A DNA stretch of 64,000 bases from NCBI GenBank assembly GCA_031002005.1, contig JARYHS010009186.1:104193992-104257991 (forward strand), read 5' to 3'. Source of the DNA: Vandiemenella viatica (taxonomy: Eukaryota > Arthropoda > Insecta > Orthoptera > Morabidae). Numbering within the stretch: position 1 is the first letter of the stretch; the number at the start of each line of letters is the position of its first letter. The notes under the pieces are model-generated. The model saw nothing but the letters and a program-made list of their open reading frames with translations, searched no databases and was not told the DNA's origin. Position numbers and translations under genes: made by a program. Shown in pieces: positions 11,363 through 22,440 of this stretch.

Positions 11363-11520
11363 CGAACCATGAAAGCGTTCTGGCGTACTTCACATTACGC
11401 AGCTGGTGCAGCTGCATAATGCGTAAGATGAAAGTCGGGTTAAACCCTTCAATAATCCCCGTACAGACAAAGATTCTAGCCAGGTAACTTTCGATCTCCA
11501 GTCAGACGCCTTTATCAACC
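11363..11520 (-). repeat. Second tRNA-derived SINE family (family B), diverged copy
   Basis: The segment shares gaaccatgaaagcgttctgg and the following cgtacttcacatta with 21840-21877, and a cagtcagacgcct block with 21950-21960. The better copy at 21.8 kb has a tRNA-like B box. This one has lost most of it. Confidence 0.55.
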
Positions 11521-13215
11521 AGGAACTATTATTATCGCTGATAAACGTAAAATGTCTTACTGGTGTCGAATTTTCGTTCATAAAAAGACATTTAATACGT
11601 GTAGCTACTATCTTCCCTGCTGGACAACCCATTGCGTTTTTTATTCTTTTGCCTGCAGTTTCTTTTTTTAAGTTTTGCCCTATATACAATGTTTTTCTTC
11701 CCTTCATTAGTAGTTTATTTCTCCTTATGGACTCAGCGTGGTTTTAGTTTAACCGTATTCTGTATTGTAGATATTGTATTAGACCTGTAGTTATATGGTA
11801 CTGCCTATTGACACAGATATCAACGTGCGCCAAAGTCTGAGCAGAAAAGAGGTTGCTTATGTGGAAGATAGACATGTCGAATCCACCCGGGAAAGATCAG
11901 GAGTCTGGTGGGTTGAATGGAGTTTCCGGTTCAAAGTAGATGGCTCACTAGCGAAGGTAGGCTGTGGATATCCCTCGTAGAGTGGGAAGAAACTACGAGA
12001 ACACATGTGATACGAGGATCCGATTTATTAGAGTTGGTCTCACAATACACAATGACAGATAGCGGAGTGATGTTGCCTCGATGGTCAGGCATGAAGAGAC
12101 CTCCGTGTGCTGTGCCTTGCTGTTAAGTAGCTCCTCGTAGGTCACTCTATCGTCACTATGGCGCTGGCATCCTTCTCGCTGCGTCTGTGGCGCCATCTAG
12201 TAGAGTAGCTCCGTACTCCGGATCCGACAGACAAATGTTAAGTTACAAAATTTTAATGAGCTTGAAATATGGTGTAAAAAAAGTCTCCTATAACATTTCT
12301 GATAAGTAGGAAACCTAAAAATAATTAATGATCGATCTATGTCAATAAGGTATTTAAAAATTAGAAAGTTTAATTGATTCTTATAGAAATTGATAAATAA
12401 GTAATATCTTTTAACTATAATCTGTCATCTGTAATTTCCGCCTAATATTCAAGACTTCATTGTCCTTCTTGCTAATAATCACGCCACTTCCTTTCAGCTT
12501 CTTGAATTCCGGTAATTTTTTTTTATCTTTACACTACTTGTCCAAGATTCTCATTTAATCTGATAATATCATATCATTGATTTCCTTTTACAAATTTCGT
12601 TATATCTTTCCGGAAATGTTCAGTTAATTCTTGGAGATAACGAATTTATTTTCATCTCTGTGAAATACATCAATACTGTCCTGGATTAGAAACCAGTTAT
12701 CACTTCCAGAAAAATTGCCATTGAAAAGCTGCGAGTAGGTTCATCGACATCGACGTATCTCCGACATGAGTCGTGACGTACGAGTTGGTGATCGAATCAG
12801 GTGTTCTCGATCCCTGCCATTAGCTAATGTGAGGGCGGGGCAGGTGATTAATCCACACGTCCCTCAGGCCTTGACAATGCCGTGTGTCACAGCCGCTTGC
12901 GCCATAAGCGCGGATCACTCACTGACACCACACCCAACTGAAAAAGAGAATAAATGTCTGACACATTATTTACCGGCAGTTTTTTTTTGCGCCCTCGGTG
13001 ACGAATTACTAAATTTTTTTTCTCATTCCATCTCTGTTGCAATTTAACCTAACTGGAATATCACGTCTATCCAAAACCAGCTGATTCTTATTGCAGTGAT
13101 CATACATTCGGAAGAACTTCTTCTCTTCATTTACGTTAAATATCACTCACTAACTCCATTTCCCTAACTATTCCAGCAAAAATTTCCATATGCTTTTTCT
13201 GTTGAGGTTCTTAGA
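11521..13215. other. Unassigned intergenic DNA
   Basis: No gene is recognised. The moderately GC-rich segment 11980-12240 contains short inverted matches (gcgctggcatcc, then gcgccatct) but no convincing terminal repeats. Confidence 0.45.
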
Positions 13216-13219
13216 TCAT

Positions 13220-13462
13220 ACCGAGCGTGGTGGTGTAACGGCTAGCGTTCTGGCCTCGCATGTGGGAGGACGGCGGTTCGAATCCCCGTCCGGGCATCCA
13301 GATTTGGGTTTTCCATGGTTTCCCCAAATCACTCCAGGTGAATGCCGGGATGCTTCCTTCAAAAGGCCATGGCCGAATTCCTTCCCATTCCTTGCCCCCC
13401 ATCCTTTCCCATCTCTAAAGACCTAGTTGTTATAGGAGACGTTAAGCAGTTAAAAAAAAAAA
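13220..13462 (+). repeat. SINE family A, best-preserved copy
   Basis: This copy defines the family. The head is tRNA-like: A-box-like tggtgtaacggc at about 13230-13241 and a good B box ggttcgaatcc at 13275-13285. The lineage-specific body follows, with tttccccaaatcactccagg, the gaattcc block and the gacctagttgttatagg block, then gttaagcagt and an A-run. Pol III promoter boxes inside the head, a unique body and an A-rich tail are the standard architecture of tRNA-derived SINEs. The A/B spacing and GGTTCGAATCC strongly support tRNA origin. The donor tRNA is not certain. Confidence 0.92.
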
Positions 13463-13798
13463 TTCTTAGATCATTCCAGAGGAACCTTTAAACGTGCGAT
13501 CCCAAACTTAATAGCATGCTTATGTCTATTAAGGGTTTTTTGATAGTGAACGATACGGTTTATCTATGAGTATTGTATCAGAAGGGGATTATCATTTACG
13601 AACAGACATATTCCGTATCGAAACATATCGAACTAAGTATTGAAGTGTACCACTTCGTGTTAGATGAAATTTTATTACACTCCAGAATTAATCGTTTTAG
13701 GTTGTATGCCAGTGAATTGTGTCACAACATAAATTTTTGAATTTAATTCATAAAAAATAGACAACTTATCATATACAAAAATAAAACACGTAAGGATA
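13463..13798. other. Unassigned AT-rich DNA
   Basis: Nothing recognised between the SINE tail and the mariner end. Confidence 0.5.
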
Positions 13799-15118
13799 CA
13801 AGGGTACCCAAAAATAAGCGGAATAGCATTGCCGTGGGCGGAGATTGAATAGTACGCGTTTCTGCCGCTAGGCGTTTATAGCGCAACTCATTGCCATTCA
13901 GTGCCACTGTTTTGTCGACCTGGCTTGTTCTGTTAATCTGCAGTGATTGTTTTTGCTAGCTCTGTTTTGTTATTGTATCGTTTTTGATGAAGGCAAGCTT
14001 AAGTGAACAGCGTACAGCTGTGAAATTTTGTTTTTGACTCAGTAAAAATGCTGCTGAAATTGTTTTAATGTTGAAAAATGGCTTACAAAGATGACGCTAG
14101 GGGAAAAATTCAAGTTTACGAGTGGTTCGCTCGGATTAAAAATGGCGATATGTCGATTAATGAGAAACCTCGTTCTGGACGTCCATCAACTGCCCGAATC
14201 GACGAAAATGTTGAAAAAATCGAGAGCTTGTGCTCTCAGATCGTCGACAGACAATTTATCAACTGTCAGAGATTAGTGGGTTATCTTGCAGCTAGGTTCA
14301 GCAAATTTTAATCAAAGATTTGGGAATGAAAAAGATTGATTCCAAGTTTATTCCTCGGGCTCTGAGTGACAATCAAAAAGAGCGTCGAGTTGGAACATGT
14401 CGAGCTTTGAAACAACAGCTTGAAATTGATCCACATTTTCCATCAAAGGTCTTTACTGGTGATGAGTCATGGTACTATTGTTACGACCCAGAAACAAAGC
14501 AACAGTCAAGCCAATGAAACACGTCATTGTCACCCCATCCAAAAAAATGTCATCAAGTCAAATCAAACATCAAAACAAAGCTCATTTGATTTGCGTTTTT
14601 GATGCGAAGGACGTAGTTCTTTCTGAATTTGTTCTCCCATATCAGACCGAAAATCAAACCTTTTATTTGGAAGATTTAAGAAGATTACGTAACAATGTTC
14701 GTCATAAAGACCCGATTTGTGACAGACAGGAAACTTGTTCTTCCACCACAAGTCACCTGCACGCACAGCTGTCTCTGTTAGGCAGTTTTTTGATAAAAAT
14801 GACATGATTCCGCTGCCCCACGCACCTTACTAGCCTGACCTGACTACGGGCGACTTTTTCTTATTTCCATGCATGAAAAGAGGCATGAAAGGAAACCGAT
14901 TTGACAACATTGAAGCGGTCAAGAAAAAAACGAGGGAGGAGCTGTCAACCACTTCTAAAGATGACTACAGAAACTGTCTCGAGTAGTGGAAGCACCGGTG
15001 GGACAAATTATTAGTAGCAATGGAGAGTATTTTGAAGGGGAAAAGGATGTTTTGTAAAAATTTAAAAAATATGTAGCTTTTTAAAAAATATTTCCTGTTT
15101 TTATTGGGTACCCCCTCG
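13799..15118 (+). mobile_element. Mariner element, full length but inactivated
   Basis: The element is 1320 bp, the normal mariner size, flanked by TA (13797-13798 and 15119-15120). Its imperfect inverted ends read CAAGGGTACCCAAAAATAAG on the left and CGAGGGGGTACCCAATAAAA on the right strand complement. The transposase inside is broken by stops and frameshifts. This family differs from the ones at 24.3, 51.4 and 62.6 kb in its ends and protein. Confidence 0.85.
14078..15076 (+). pseudogene. Mariner transposase pseudogene
   Basis: Pieces in several frames follow mariner order. They include an N-terminal region with YEWFARIKNGDMSINEKPRS and GRPST (about 14116-14200), then the first catalytic block VFTGDESWYYCYDPETKQQ (about 14450-14508), then HLICVFDAKDVVLSEF (about 14580-14630). 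The C-terminal part reads PLPHAPY, a stop, PDLTTGDFFLFP (about 14810-14870), and ends near NGEYFEG-like residues. The second catalytic block, normally HDNAP, reads HHKSPART, so that aspartate is gone. Stops occur at about 14309, 14515 and 14832. The third aspartate (GDFF) is kept. The enzyme is clearly dead. Confidence 0.85.
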
Positions 15119-15508
15119 TATTTTAAGCTTTTTTTGTCATGATTAGTTTAATAAAATCCACAACTATCATGTATTAAACGATCCAAAATGTATTATTACA
15201 ATTTATTTAAAAGTTTAATAACTGTCTTGATATGACTGAAGTATAAAGACATAGATTTAATACAATTAAAAACACTATTTTGAAATATGCAAATACAAAT
15301 AAATTGAGAGTAAATAAGTTGGCTCAGTTGGATGCAATCCCTCAGGTGTCGTTACTGGATTAGTTAGTTGAGAATTAAACTGTGGCAGATATTCATTAGT
15401 TCATTGCCGTGATCTGAAGATATGTGGCAATGTCGGGTATTGGTCACTGGTGCAGATCGCGGAGGAGTATATCGACCCAGGCACTGTCGTCCTCCGGAGA
15501 CCTAGAAT
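15119..15508. other. Unassigned DNA
   Basis: No feature is recognised between the mariner and the next SINE. Confidence 0.5.
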
Positions 15509-15754
15509 TTTTTTTTTTTACAAAAATTATGGCTTTACTCCTAGTCGACGGCTAAGATAATTAGGGATGCGACTGGGAACAAGGAACGGAAGGAATTCGG
15601 CCATGGCCTTTTTGAAGGAAGCATCCAGGCATTCGCCTGGAATGATTTGGGGAAACCACGGAAAACCCAAATCTGGATGCCCGGACGGGGATTCGAACCC
15701 ACATCCTCCCGAATGCGAGGCCAGAACGTTAACCGTTCACTCACCACGCTCGGT
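15509..15754 (-). repeat. SINE family A, near full-length copy
   Basis: Tail T-run at 15509-15520, body with aaggaattcggccatggcct, and tRNA head ending accacgctcggt. The B box is intact on the minus strand (ggattcgaaccc on plus). Confidence 0.9.
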
Positions 15755-16121
15755 GACATCTAGAAGACACGAAACCTGAAGTTCAGGCGTTGATATTAAC
15801 CATTCCGAACATAGATGTTTTTGTAAGAATCACACTTGAAGTTAACAATGATGGCACCGAATGTCTCGTTGGAGGCAATCTCGATGTGTCATGCACCGAG
15901 GGGGTTTTTATCAACATTAATTTTTCCACGGCACGCTCAGACACTGATTAATTTGAAATGTTCCATCCACGCATACATATTCACATTCAGCGATATTATA
16001 TCTCGGCTCCCATACGCGGTGAGACCTCGGAACAGTTCCCTGTGCTTTTTCTTTCTTTGGAAAGTACTTAATATCAATTGTGTGTGTAAAATAATTCTGA
16101 GATGATCTGGTTGCAGCAATC
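15755..16121. other. Unassigned DNA
   Basis: No feature is recognised between two SINE copies. Confidence 0.5.
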
Positions 16122-16363
16122 TTTTTTTTTTTTTTAATTGCTTTACGTCTCTCAACAGCGAGGTCTTTAGAGACGGGAAAGGATGAGGGCAAGGAATTGG
16201 AAGGAATTCGGCCGTGGCCTTTTTAAGGAAGCATCCCGGCATTTGCCTGGAGTGATTTTGGAAACCATGGAAGACCCAAATCTTAATTCCCGGACGGGGA
16301 TTAGAACCGCCGTCCTCCCGAATGCCAGGCCAGAACGCTATCCGTTACACCACCACGCTCGGT
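16122..16363 (-). repeat. SINE family A, near full-length copy
   Basis: A 14-T tail leads into actgctttacgtctctcaac-type sequence (16136 on), the same tail-side end as the copies at 26.7 and 33.8 kb. The head ends at cacgctcggt. Those three share the tail and form a subfamily. Confidence 0.9.
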
Positions 16364-16725
16364 TTGCAGGAATCGTTTGTATAGCTGACGATATTTAAGA
16401 TAATCTATGTGTTTTCGATCCACCGGTGTAACGCATGTATGGTAAAAACTTAGCGTATCTTCTGTAACCAAACGAAATAAAATAAATGTTTTTCCCATAA
16501 TTTCTGCATTGCGTTCTTTGATTTCTTGTATCTTTGCTACCATTTTCCTTGGGCTTCTACAGGTATGCATTTATAAATCACTTAAGCAGTTCGAGTTCAG
16601 CAGAAGCCATCTGTGTTTAAATGCTGTATGTTTTTTAAGTGTTGTCTCCGACTTTAATGATCAGAAATATAATGGATGACGATATATATATATATTACTG
16701 ATCTCAAATCTTGGAAAATTCTTCT

Positions 16726-16966
16726 TCTTTTTTACTTATGGCTTTACGCCTTGTCGACGTCCAGGTCATTAGAGTAGGGATGGGATTGGGCCAAGGAACG
16801 GGAAGGAATTGGTCCATGGCCTCTTGAGTGAAGCATCCCGCCATTCGCCTAGAGTGATTTGGTGAAACAATGGAAAACCGAAATCTGGATTCCCGGACGG
16901 GGATTTGAACCGCCGTCCTCCCGAATGCGAGGCCAGAACGTTAACCGTTCACCCACCACACTCGGT
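16726..16966 (-). repeat. SINE family A, near full-length copy
   Basis: The tail-side sequence is tttacttatggctttacgcc, a different subfamily from the neighbouring 16.1-kb copy. The head ends cacactcggt. It lies just upstream of a Helitron-like motif (16976-17025) and a LINE relic. Confidence 0.9.
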
Positions 16967-17104
16967 AAGAAAGTTCTTCACCAATTGCTTTGAAATTTTG
17001 ACACTCTGTTGCATTCGATTTCACGTGTTTATATCTATACACACTATCTAGAGATCTCCCTTCTTCAAGTTTCATACAAAATTCTTTCAGTCTGTCCTCT
17101 CAAA

Positions 17105-18374
17105 AGAGTGCGGGAGTAACTCTACCACAAAACAGCCGAGTACCAAGCTGGCTTCGGCACCGGTGGGAGCGGCATAGAGCAAATATTCAATTTAAAAACC
17201 ACACTAAAGTATAAAGCACTCATGAACAGTCCGGTCATCTGCTCCTTTGTTGATTTCAAGTAGGCTTGTGATTCGATCGACCGGCAATCCCTCTTCAACG
17301 TCCTCGAAGTAAGGGCTCGATCCAAAAACCCTAAACCTTGCTAAACAAACACTCACAGACACAAACTCCAAAGTGAAATTCATGAGCGAGATATCTGAAA
17401 CGTTTCGGAGCAATACGGGAGTACGAAAGGGTGATGGTCGACCCCAGAATGAAATTAAAATTTCCTTCGCAGTTGATTTAGCCATACTAGCAGATAACAA
17501 GACCACAGCAATTAAACAGACATAAACTCTCAAAGAATGTGCTGAAAGAGTAGGCTTACCAAAAATCCAAGTTTCCAAAAAACCAAGTTCATGTACTCAA
17601 ACTCCATACTCGAAATCTTATCACAAAATATGGACAAATTGAGAGGGTCCCGTATTTCAAGTATTTGGGAGAAATCATAGAACCCACGTGAGGAGAGAAA
17701 ATAGCACTGAAATTTCGCATGCAAAAGTTTAGGAGAGCCTACGGTAGAACCTACAACATATATAATAAAAAATGTTTGTCCATATACACAAAAGTCAGTC
17801 ATTGAAACACAGTTATCAAACCTGAAGCCCTGTACGCCAGCGAAACTTTAACACTGTACAGGAAGGGTGACCTAGAAAACATTCTGAAAGAAGAACGTAA
17901 AATTAAAAGAAAGATCCTCGGCCCAGAAAAAAACATATGACGGATACAAACTTAAATCTGGAAAAGCAACAGAAATACTGTTAACCACCGCGGCCGACAT
18001 CAGGAAAAGAAGATTAAGATTTTATGGACATTTTCACAGACTCCCAACAACAAGACTCATTCACAAAATTATGATGTACATAGAACAGCTAAAAACTATG
18101 CCCTGGGTCCGGAAGATCAAAAAAGACCTAGTAAAAATCCACATAAACTCGTCAGAAATCATAGACAGACAAACATATAGATAAAAAAAATTAACAAATG
18201 GGTAGCATCGCCGGAGAATGAAGTCACAAAGGGACCGGGGACGAAGTGGACTGAAGAAAGGAAGAGAATCCATGGAGAAACAATGAGAGCTGTATGGAAA
18301 CTCAGAAAACTGAATCGCTATGGCTTTGCGTGAACCGATAGGGTCCAATTGCTGATAGTAATAATAATAATAAC
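17105..18374 (+). pseudogene. LINE reverse transcriptase relic with TAA tail
   Basis: Forward-strand pieces follow the order of a non-LTR reverse transcriptase. EYQAGFGTGGSGIEQIFNLK and then CSFVDFK, a stop, ACDSIDRQSLFNVLE (about 17140-17310) match the palm motif usually written DFKKAFDSVDR. KVKFMSEISETFRSNTGVRK (about 17365-17425) follows. Then ISFAVDLAILADN (about 17457-17500) stands at the catalytic FADD motif, here FAVD. The expected segment of roughly 60 residues between the last two is deleted. The C-terminus has ALYASETLTLYRKGDLENIL (about 17825-17890), RKRRLRFYGHFHRLPTTRLI (about 18004-18063) and a final tail into taataataataataata (18357-18373). Stops and frameshifts are frequent. 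The product is an inactive 5'-truncated copy of the same family as the LINE at 50.5 kb. Confidence 0.8.
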
Positions 18375-18699
18375 ATATAATTGTCAATTATTTGGTTAGT
18401 ATTTTCTTTATTTCTCATATTTTTCGTTTGTTTGATTTTGTTTCAGCGATTTTGTGTTTTTGTTCTTTTTATCTTTATTTTTATTTCATTCGTATTTTTA
18501 TTCCTATTTTGCTGTAAATTGGGAGCCTGTTGATCTGACATCAGGCCGGATTTCACTGTCACATAACTTCTGTAACATAGTAATGTCAAAAGAAAAATTG
18601 GTAGAAAAAGTATTTACCAATATTCACATCATTTATTATAAGAATCACGATTAGCTGAGTGAATGAGTTATTCTTGCCGTCAAGAATAAAGACGTCTAT

Positions 18700-19057
18700 A
18701 AACTTTATAATATTATTCGCCGATTGCTTCGAAAAATTTTGACACAACGTTACATTAAGAAATCTTGACAAAACGTTTAAAAGGTGAAGATATCAACATT
18801 CCTCGAATTCGTTTGATTCGAACGGATATTCCATTTTTATTTAAGAGTTTGTGATTCTAATTTCTATTGGCGTATGCAATCACCATTAACAAAGATCAGG
18901 GCCAATCCTTAGAATTGTGTGGTTTAGATCTACAAACGGAATGCTCCTCACATGGACAATTATTCAGACTACTGCTTGAATATGTTGGAGTGGTGAGGAA
19001 CCTACATTATGGGCTGGAAGGGTATACAGGAGAGCACCTAGATTTTTTTGCGTAAAT
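18700..19057 (+). pseudogene. Helitron helicase C-terminal fragment
   Basis: The segment reads KGEDINIPRIRLIRTDIPFL and then, after a stop, [20 protein letters not shown] and [12 protein letters not shown]. This matches the C-terminal motifs of the Pif1-like helicase of Helitron RepHel proteins (usual forms IPRI..IPSD.PF.FKR, AMTINKAQGQSL, FSHGQLYVACSRV). The replication initiator (Rep) domain and the earlier helicase motifs are absent. The expected ACSRV is replaced by [10 protein letters not shown], which shows decay. The matching motif ttttgacac with its 5' context at 18716-18745 also occurs at 16980-17000, on the other side of the SINE-LINE cluster. The original Helitron may therefore be split by later insertions. 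Confidence 0.75.
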
Positions 19058-19537
19058 TGTCGCAGAATGCTATGAGTAACTGATATGCTAAAGGAGCTGG
19101 TCCGGCATTCATTAATTAAGCAATATTACGTTGTTTATTCTCTAGTCTGCAAACCAACAGTCTCTACATCTGCACAGATAACGGAACAATAAAAATATTG
19201 TATTCCCACAAGCAATGTGAAAATAAACATATTACACTGCTTTCTCTTTTCTATCTTTTCCAGTTCATCAGACTGAGCCACGGCAACGATGATTATACAA
19301 ATACATTCAGGAGTGCTGGATGAGTGACTGTAAAGCCAAGAGCCATTCTAGAGAGTAAAAAAGCAGGTACCTTCATTTATGGCACATCATACGTAGGCCC
19401 TATATAGATGCTCCTTTAGGCTGGTGATGTTTGAATGTACACTTTGCTGTCTGAATGGGTTAGAAACAGGTGGTATTAATCCCTTTTCTTGATTTTAAAA
19501 ATTGTTGAATAATAGACTGAAAGCGCGATCTTCGTTC
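19058..19537. other. Unassigned DNA between Helitron relic and hAT
   Basis: No gene is recognised. No clear CTAG Helitron terminus could be placed here. Confidence 0.4.
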
Positions 19538-19545
19538 GTCTATAA

Positions 19546-21156
19546 CAGCGGTCGGCAACGCGCGGCCGTGACCTCTCTATTTGCGGCCCGCGTCCGTCTT
19601 AGAAAAATCATATCGAATGCCCATATCATAAAATAATAAAATATAAATGCATAAAAGAGTGAACGCGATCTAACAGCGCAGCGAACGAACTACGCGAACA
19701 GAGCAGGACAAGTGCGAGCGGGAACGATTCCCCCACTCTCTCCTATGATTGAAACAATAGGTCAGCGTTGACTATAATCTTCTCTCGCTCGCCCGCCGTC
19801 CGTCCGCACTGACTGTGTCATTGAGTGAAACAAGTTATTTCATGTGTGCACGCCGCCGCCGCCGCGGCCCTGTACCTACGATTTGGTTATTGTTCTGTGA
19901 CCTACGAGTACCTACCATTTTCTTTACAGTTCGGTAAGTGTGAGATTTTGATAGTTCATACAATTACATAGCGAAATTAAGTGACATGTTTTCAACAACA
20001 CTTTTATTCTTACTGCATGTATTTGGCATTGTTGGTTATAAGTTTTACTGATGGCTACAAAAAAGATAAAGTTAAATGAAGAAAATAGAGTTTAAAGATG
20101 CGTGGACAGATTTATTCTTTTTTATTAACTGCAATTGAAAAGCCGTTATGATTAATATGCCAAAAAACCCTTGCTATACAAAAGGAGTATAACGTCAAAT
20201 GTCACTATAATACCGAGCATAAAGCAAAATTTGCGTGGCTAGTTGGTGCTTCCCGGAAAAACAAAATCAACTCTCTCAAATCTTCATTCAAGAACCAACA
20301 AAGTGTTTTTTATTTGCAAATTCAAAGTAACGAGTCAAATATACGTGCGAGTTTAAAGGTGGCGGAAATACTTGCCAATTCTGGGCGACCGTTTACCGAC
20401 AGCGAATTAATAAAACAATGTGCCTTAGCTATGGCTGAAGAAGTATGCCCAGCTAAAAAGAAATTTGAAAATATAAGCTTATCTGCCAGAACTTGTACCC
20501 GGCGCACTGAAGATTTGGGAGATAATTTAAGGGAAAAACTTCGGGAAAAAGCACATCAATTTGAATGGTTCTCCTTAGTTACAAGGTCAATTCAGTGACA
20601 GATTTGGGGATTTCGAGAAGGTTTCGAACAAACAGAAGATTTTTGCTAACCCTTTCTCATGCGATGTTGAGGATGTACCCAGTAATTTACAAATGAATGT
20701 GATTGAATTTCAATCCAATGATAGTCTAAGAAACGCCTTTTACGAGCTGAATGATTTGGTCAAATTTTATGGTAGCTTGCCGACTGATTTTTTATAATTG
20801 AATAAGTTTGCTCAGCAGTTTATTTAAATTTTTGGAAGCACTTATTTATGCGAGCAGACTTTTTCAAACGTCAATTATAGAAAAAAAATGCGCTTCTCGT
20901 CTCACAGATAAGAATTTGAGAGATATATTACGTATTTTAACTTCTAACATGAAAGCTGACATACAAAAAATAGCCAGTAAAATGCAACCTCAAACGCCAC
21001 ACTGAATTTAATATGTAAGATCAATTTTGTAACTTTTCTTCATTTATATCATCATTTGTATTAATAAAATTTGAAAACTGAGTTTTCGCATTTATACTGT
21101 GTATGTGCGGCCCCGCCTTTACTTTGTTTTGCTTGCTAAAAGGTTGCCGACCGCTG
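19546..21156 (+). mobile_element. hAT transposon, internally deleted, with perfect 8-bp duplication
   Basis: The element has inverted ends CAGCGGTCGGCAAC (left 19546-19559; right, complementary, ending 21156). It is flanked on both sides by the identical 8-mer GTCTATAA (19538-19545 and 21157-21164), the hallmark of hAT insertion. At 1611 bp it is shorter than an autonomous hAT, and the coding region lacks its middle. The left interior is GC-rich (gcggcccgcg), and the right interior repeats cggccccgcc near the end. Confidence 0.95.
20051..21005 (+). pseudogene. BED-finger hAT transposase, broken, central domain missing
   Basis: Pieces match hAT transposases of the ZBED5/GTF2IRD2-like group. 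The start (ATG 20051) reads MATKKIKLNEENRV, then a frame change to KDAWTDLFFF. A BED-type zinc finger follows: Cys residues near 20155, with the finger ending in HYNTEH at about 20203-20220. The stretch to about 20598 (IRASLKVAEILANSGRPFTD, LSARTCTRRTEDLGDN) is the conserved N-terminal region. Sequence then jumps to FGDFEKVSNKQKIFANPFS (about 20602) and to the C-terminal dimerisation domain (FGSTYLCEQTFSNVNYRKK, about 20824-20885; SRLTDKNLRDILRI, about 20898). The catalytic DDE core in between is deleted. Frameshifts and stops add to the loss. Confidence 0.8.
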
Positions 21157-21237
21157 GTCTATAAGGATACCTATTACGAGCAACTATCCGTGTGAACTAG
21201 CTCATCTTATATTATTAGAATAACAATATTATTGTAA

Positions 21238-21463
21238 CCGAGATCAGTGGGTGACCAGTAAAGCTTAGTCCTGGCACTGGGAGAACGCAGATTCAAATCA
21301 CATAGTCAGCTATCCAGATTTCGGTTTTCCATGGTTTTTCCGAAATCACCCAAGGTGAATGGTCATAGCTTAATTCCTTCCCGTTCCTTCCCACCCCCCA
21401 ATCTACTAATCCCCTTCCATCTGTAATGACCTCGACATCTACGAGCCGAAGAGGTAAAAAAAA
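21238..21463 (+). repeat. SINE family A, strongly diverged copy
   Basis: The body is recognisable (tccagatttcggttttccat, then ccgaaatcacccaagg and aattccttcccgttcc), with tail gacctcgacatctacgagc and an A-run. The tRNA-like head is poor (gcagattcaaatcacat). Confidence 0.75.
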
Positions 21464-21837
21464 AGGTTGTTTCCTAAATACAGTTAGAGCAGTTGTGTTT
21501 GGTAATTGTTGCTGCTCGTGAAACAACTTTCTCCAAAACCTAAAGCCATGATATGTGTTACGCCGGTCAGATTTTTAAAGCATCTAAGAGCAGGTAAGGG
21601 GTTGTTTACGCATTAAATATTTTTCAGGTATTAGAAGACAGAAAATTTGTGCCAAATAATCTATAAAACAATAATAGTGAAAAAAGGTATGACATTATTC
21701 ATCGGGAGTCACTGGAGGATAGTACGGGCATCCGTTTTGACATAGTTTCGATTTTCCTCGCATGTGCCTCTGTCATTGCTAGCTATCCTAGCCCGATAAG
21801 CCTAGTATGTAAGAAGGATCTACACTTCAACGTGAAA
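21464..21837. other. Unassigned DNA
   Basis: No feature is recognised between two SINEs. Confidence 0.45.
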
Positions 21838-21985
21838 TTCGAACCATGGGAGCGTTCTGGCGTACTTCACATTGCACAGCAAGCCGTTAATGACCTTTCA
21901 AAAGCATTGCAGAGACAGTGATTCGAACCGGGGACCATTCGATCTCAAGTCAGACGCCTAAACCTGTGAGCCACCAGACCCCTCT
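21838..21985 (-). repeat. SINE family B with tRNA-like head
   Basis: On the minus strand the head reads tctggtggctcacaggttta and continues to a B box ccggttcgaatcac. The A-box-like tggctcacagg and the near-consensus B box support tRNA origin. The body end (tgcaatgtgaagtacgccag) matches the copy at 11.4 kb. The A/B spacing is compatible with a tRNA with a long variable arm or a short insertion. Confidence 0.6.
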
Positions 21986-22059
21986 GCCCATAGCACAATG
22001 TAGCACCGTAATTCGTCCAACCACCGTCAGATGGAGACAATTGCATGCTTGATGATACC

Positions 22060-22440
22060 GTGAACTGTGAGGTCGCCGAGAAATTGAGCCCTAAAACGCC
22101 GGCACTCCCTCGCCGGCAATTTCTGGCGTCGCTTTCAACGCTGACGTCGGATGAAGAAATATCGCCGGCAGGACTGCGATGCTAAATGAGACTCATACCT
22201 CAACGTCTCATGTTTCCTGCAATTGTGCTCTCGGCGCCTGTTATTTACGGTACGCGAGACCCGCTATGATATACAAAACAGCCGTGATTAATAGAATCTG
22301 CGCCGTGGCCTGCCTCGCTGGGCAAGTTTTGACGGGGGACCTTTTTGCCTGGGCCAGCCTTACCTGCTGCTGCTCGAGTCCTAGCCACCAGACAACTTTC
22401 AAAATTTATCATTTCCGTTTCGCTTAAAGGAGACTCGAGA
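22060..22440. other. GC-rich island of unknown role
   Basis: CpG-rich sequence contains several cgccggc motifs (22098, 22112, 22164). An 82-codon open frame on the plus strand has no family motif. It is a candidate non-coding exon or regulatory island rather than a protein gene. Confidence 0.35.

Noticed and set aside
13220..13300. Genuine tRNA gene
   Set aside because: The A and B boxes belong to a SINE head repeated many times and followed by the SINE body.
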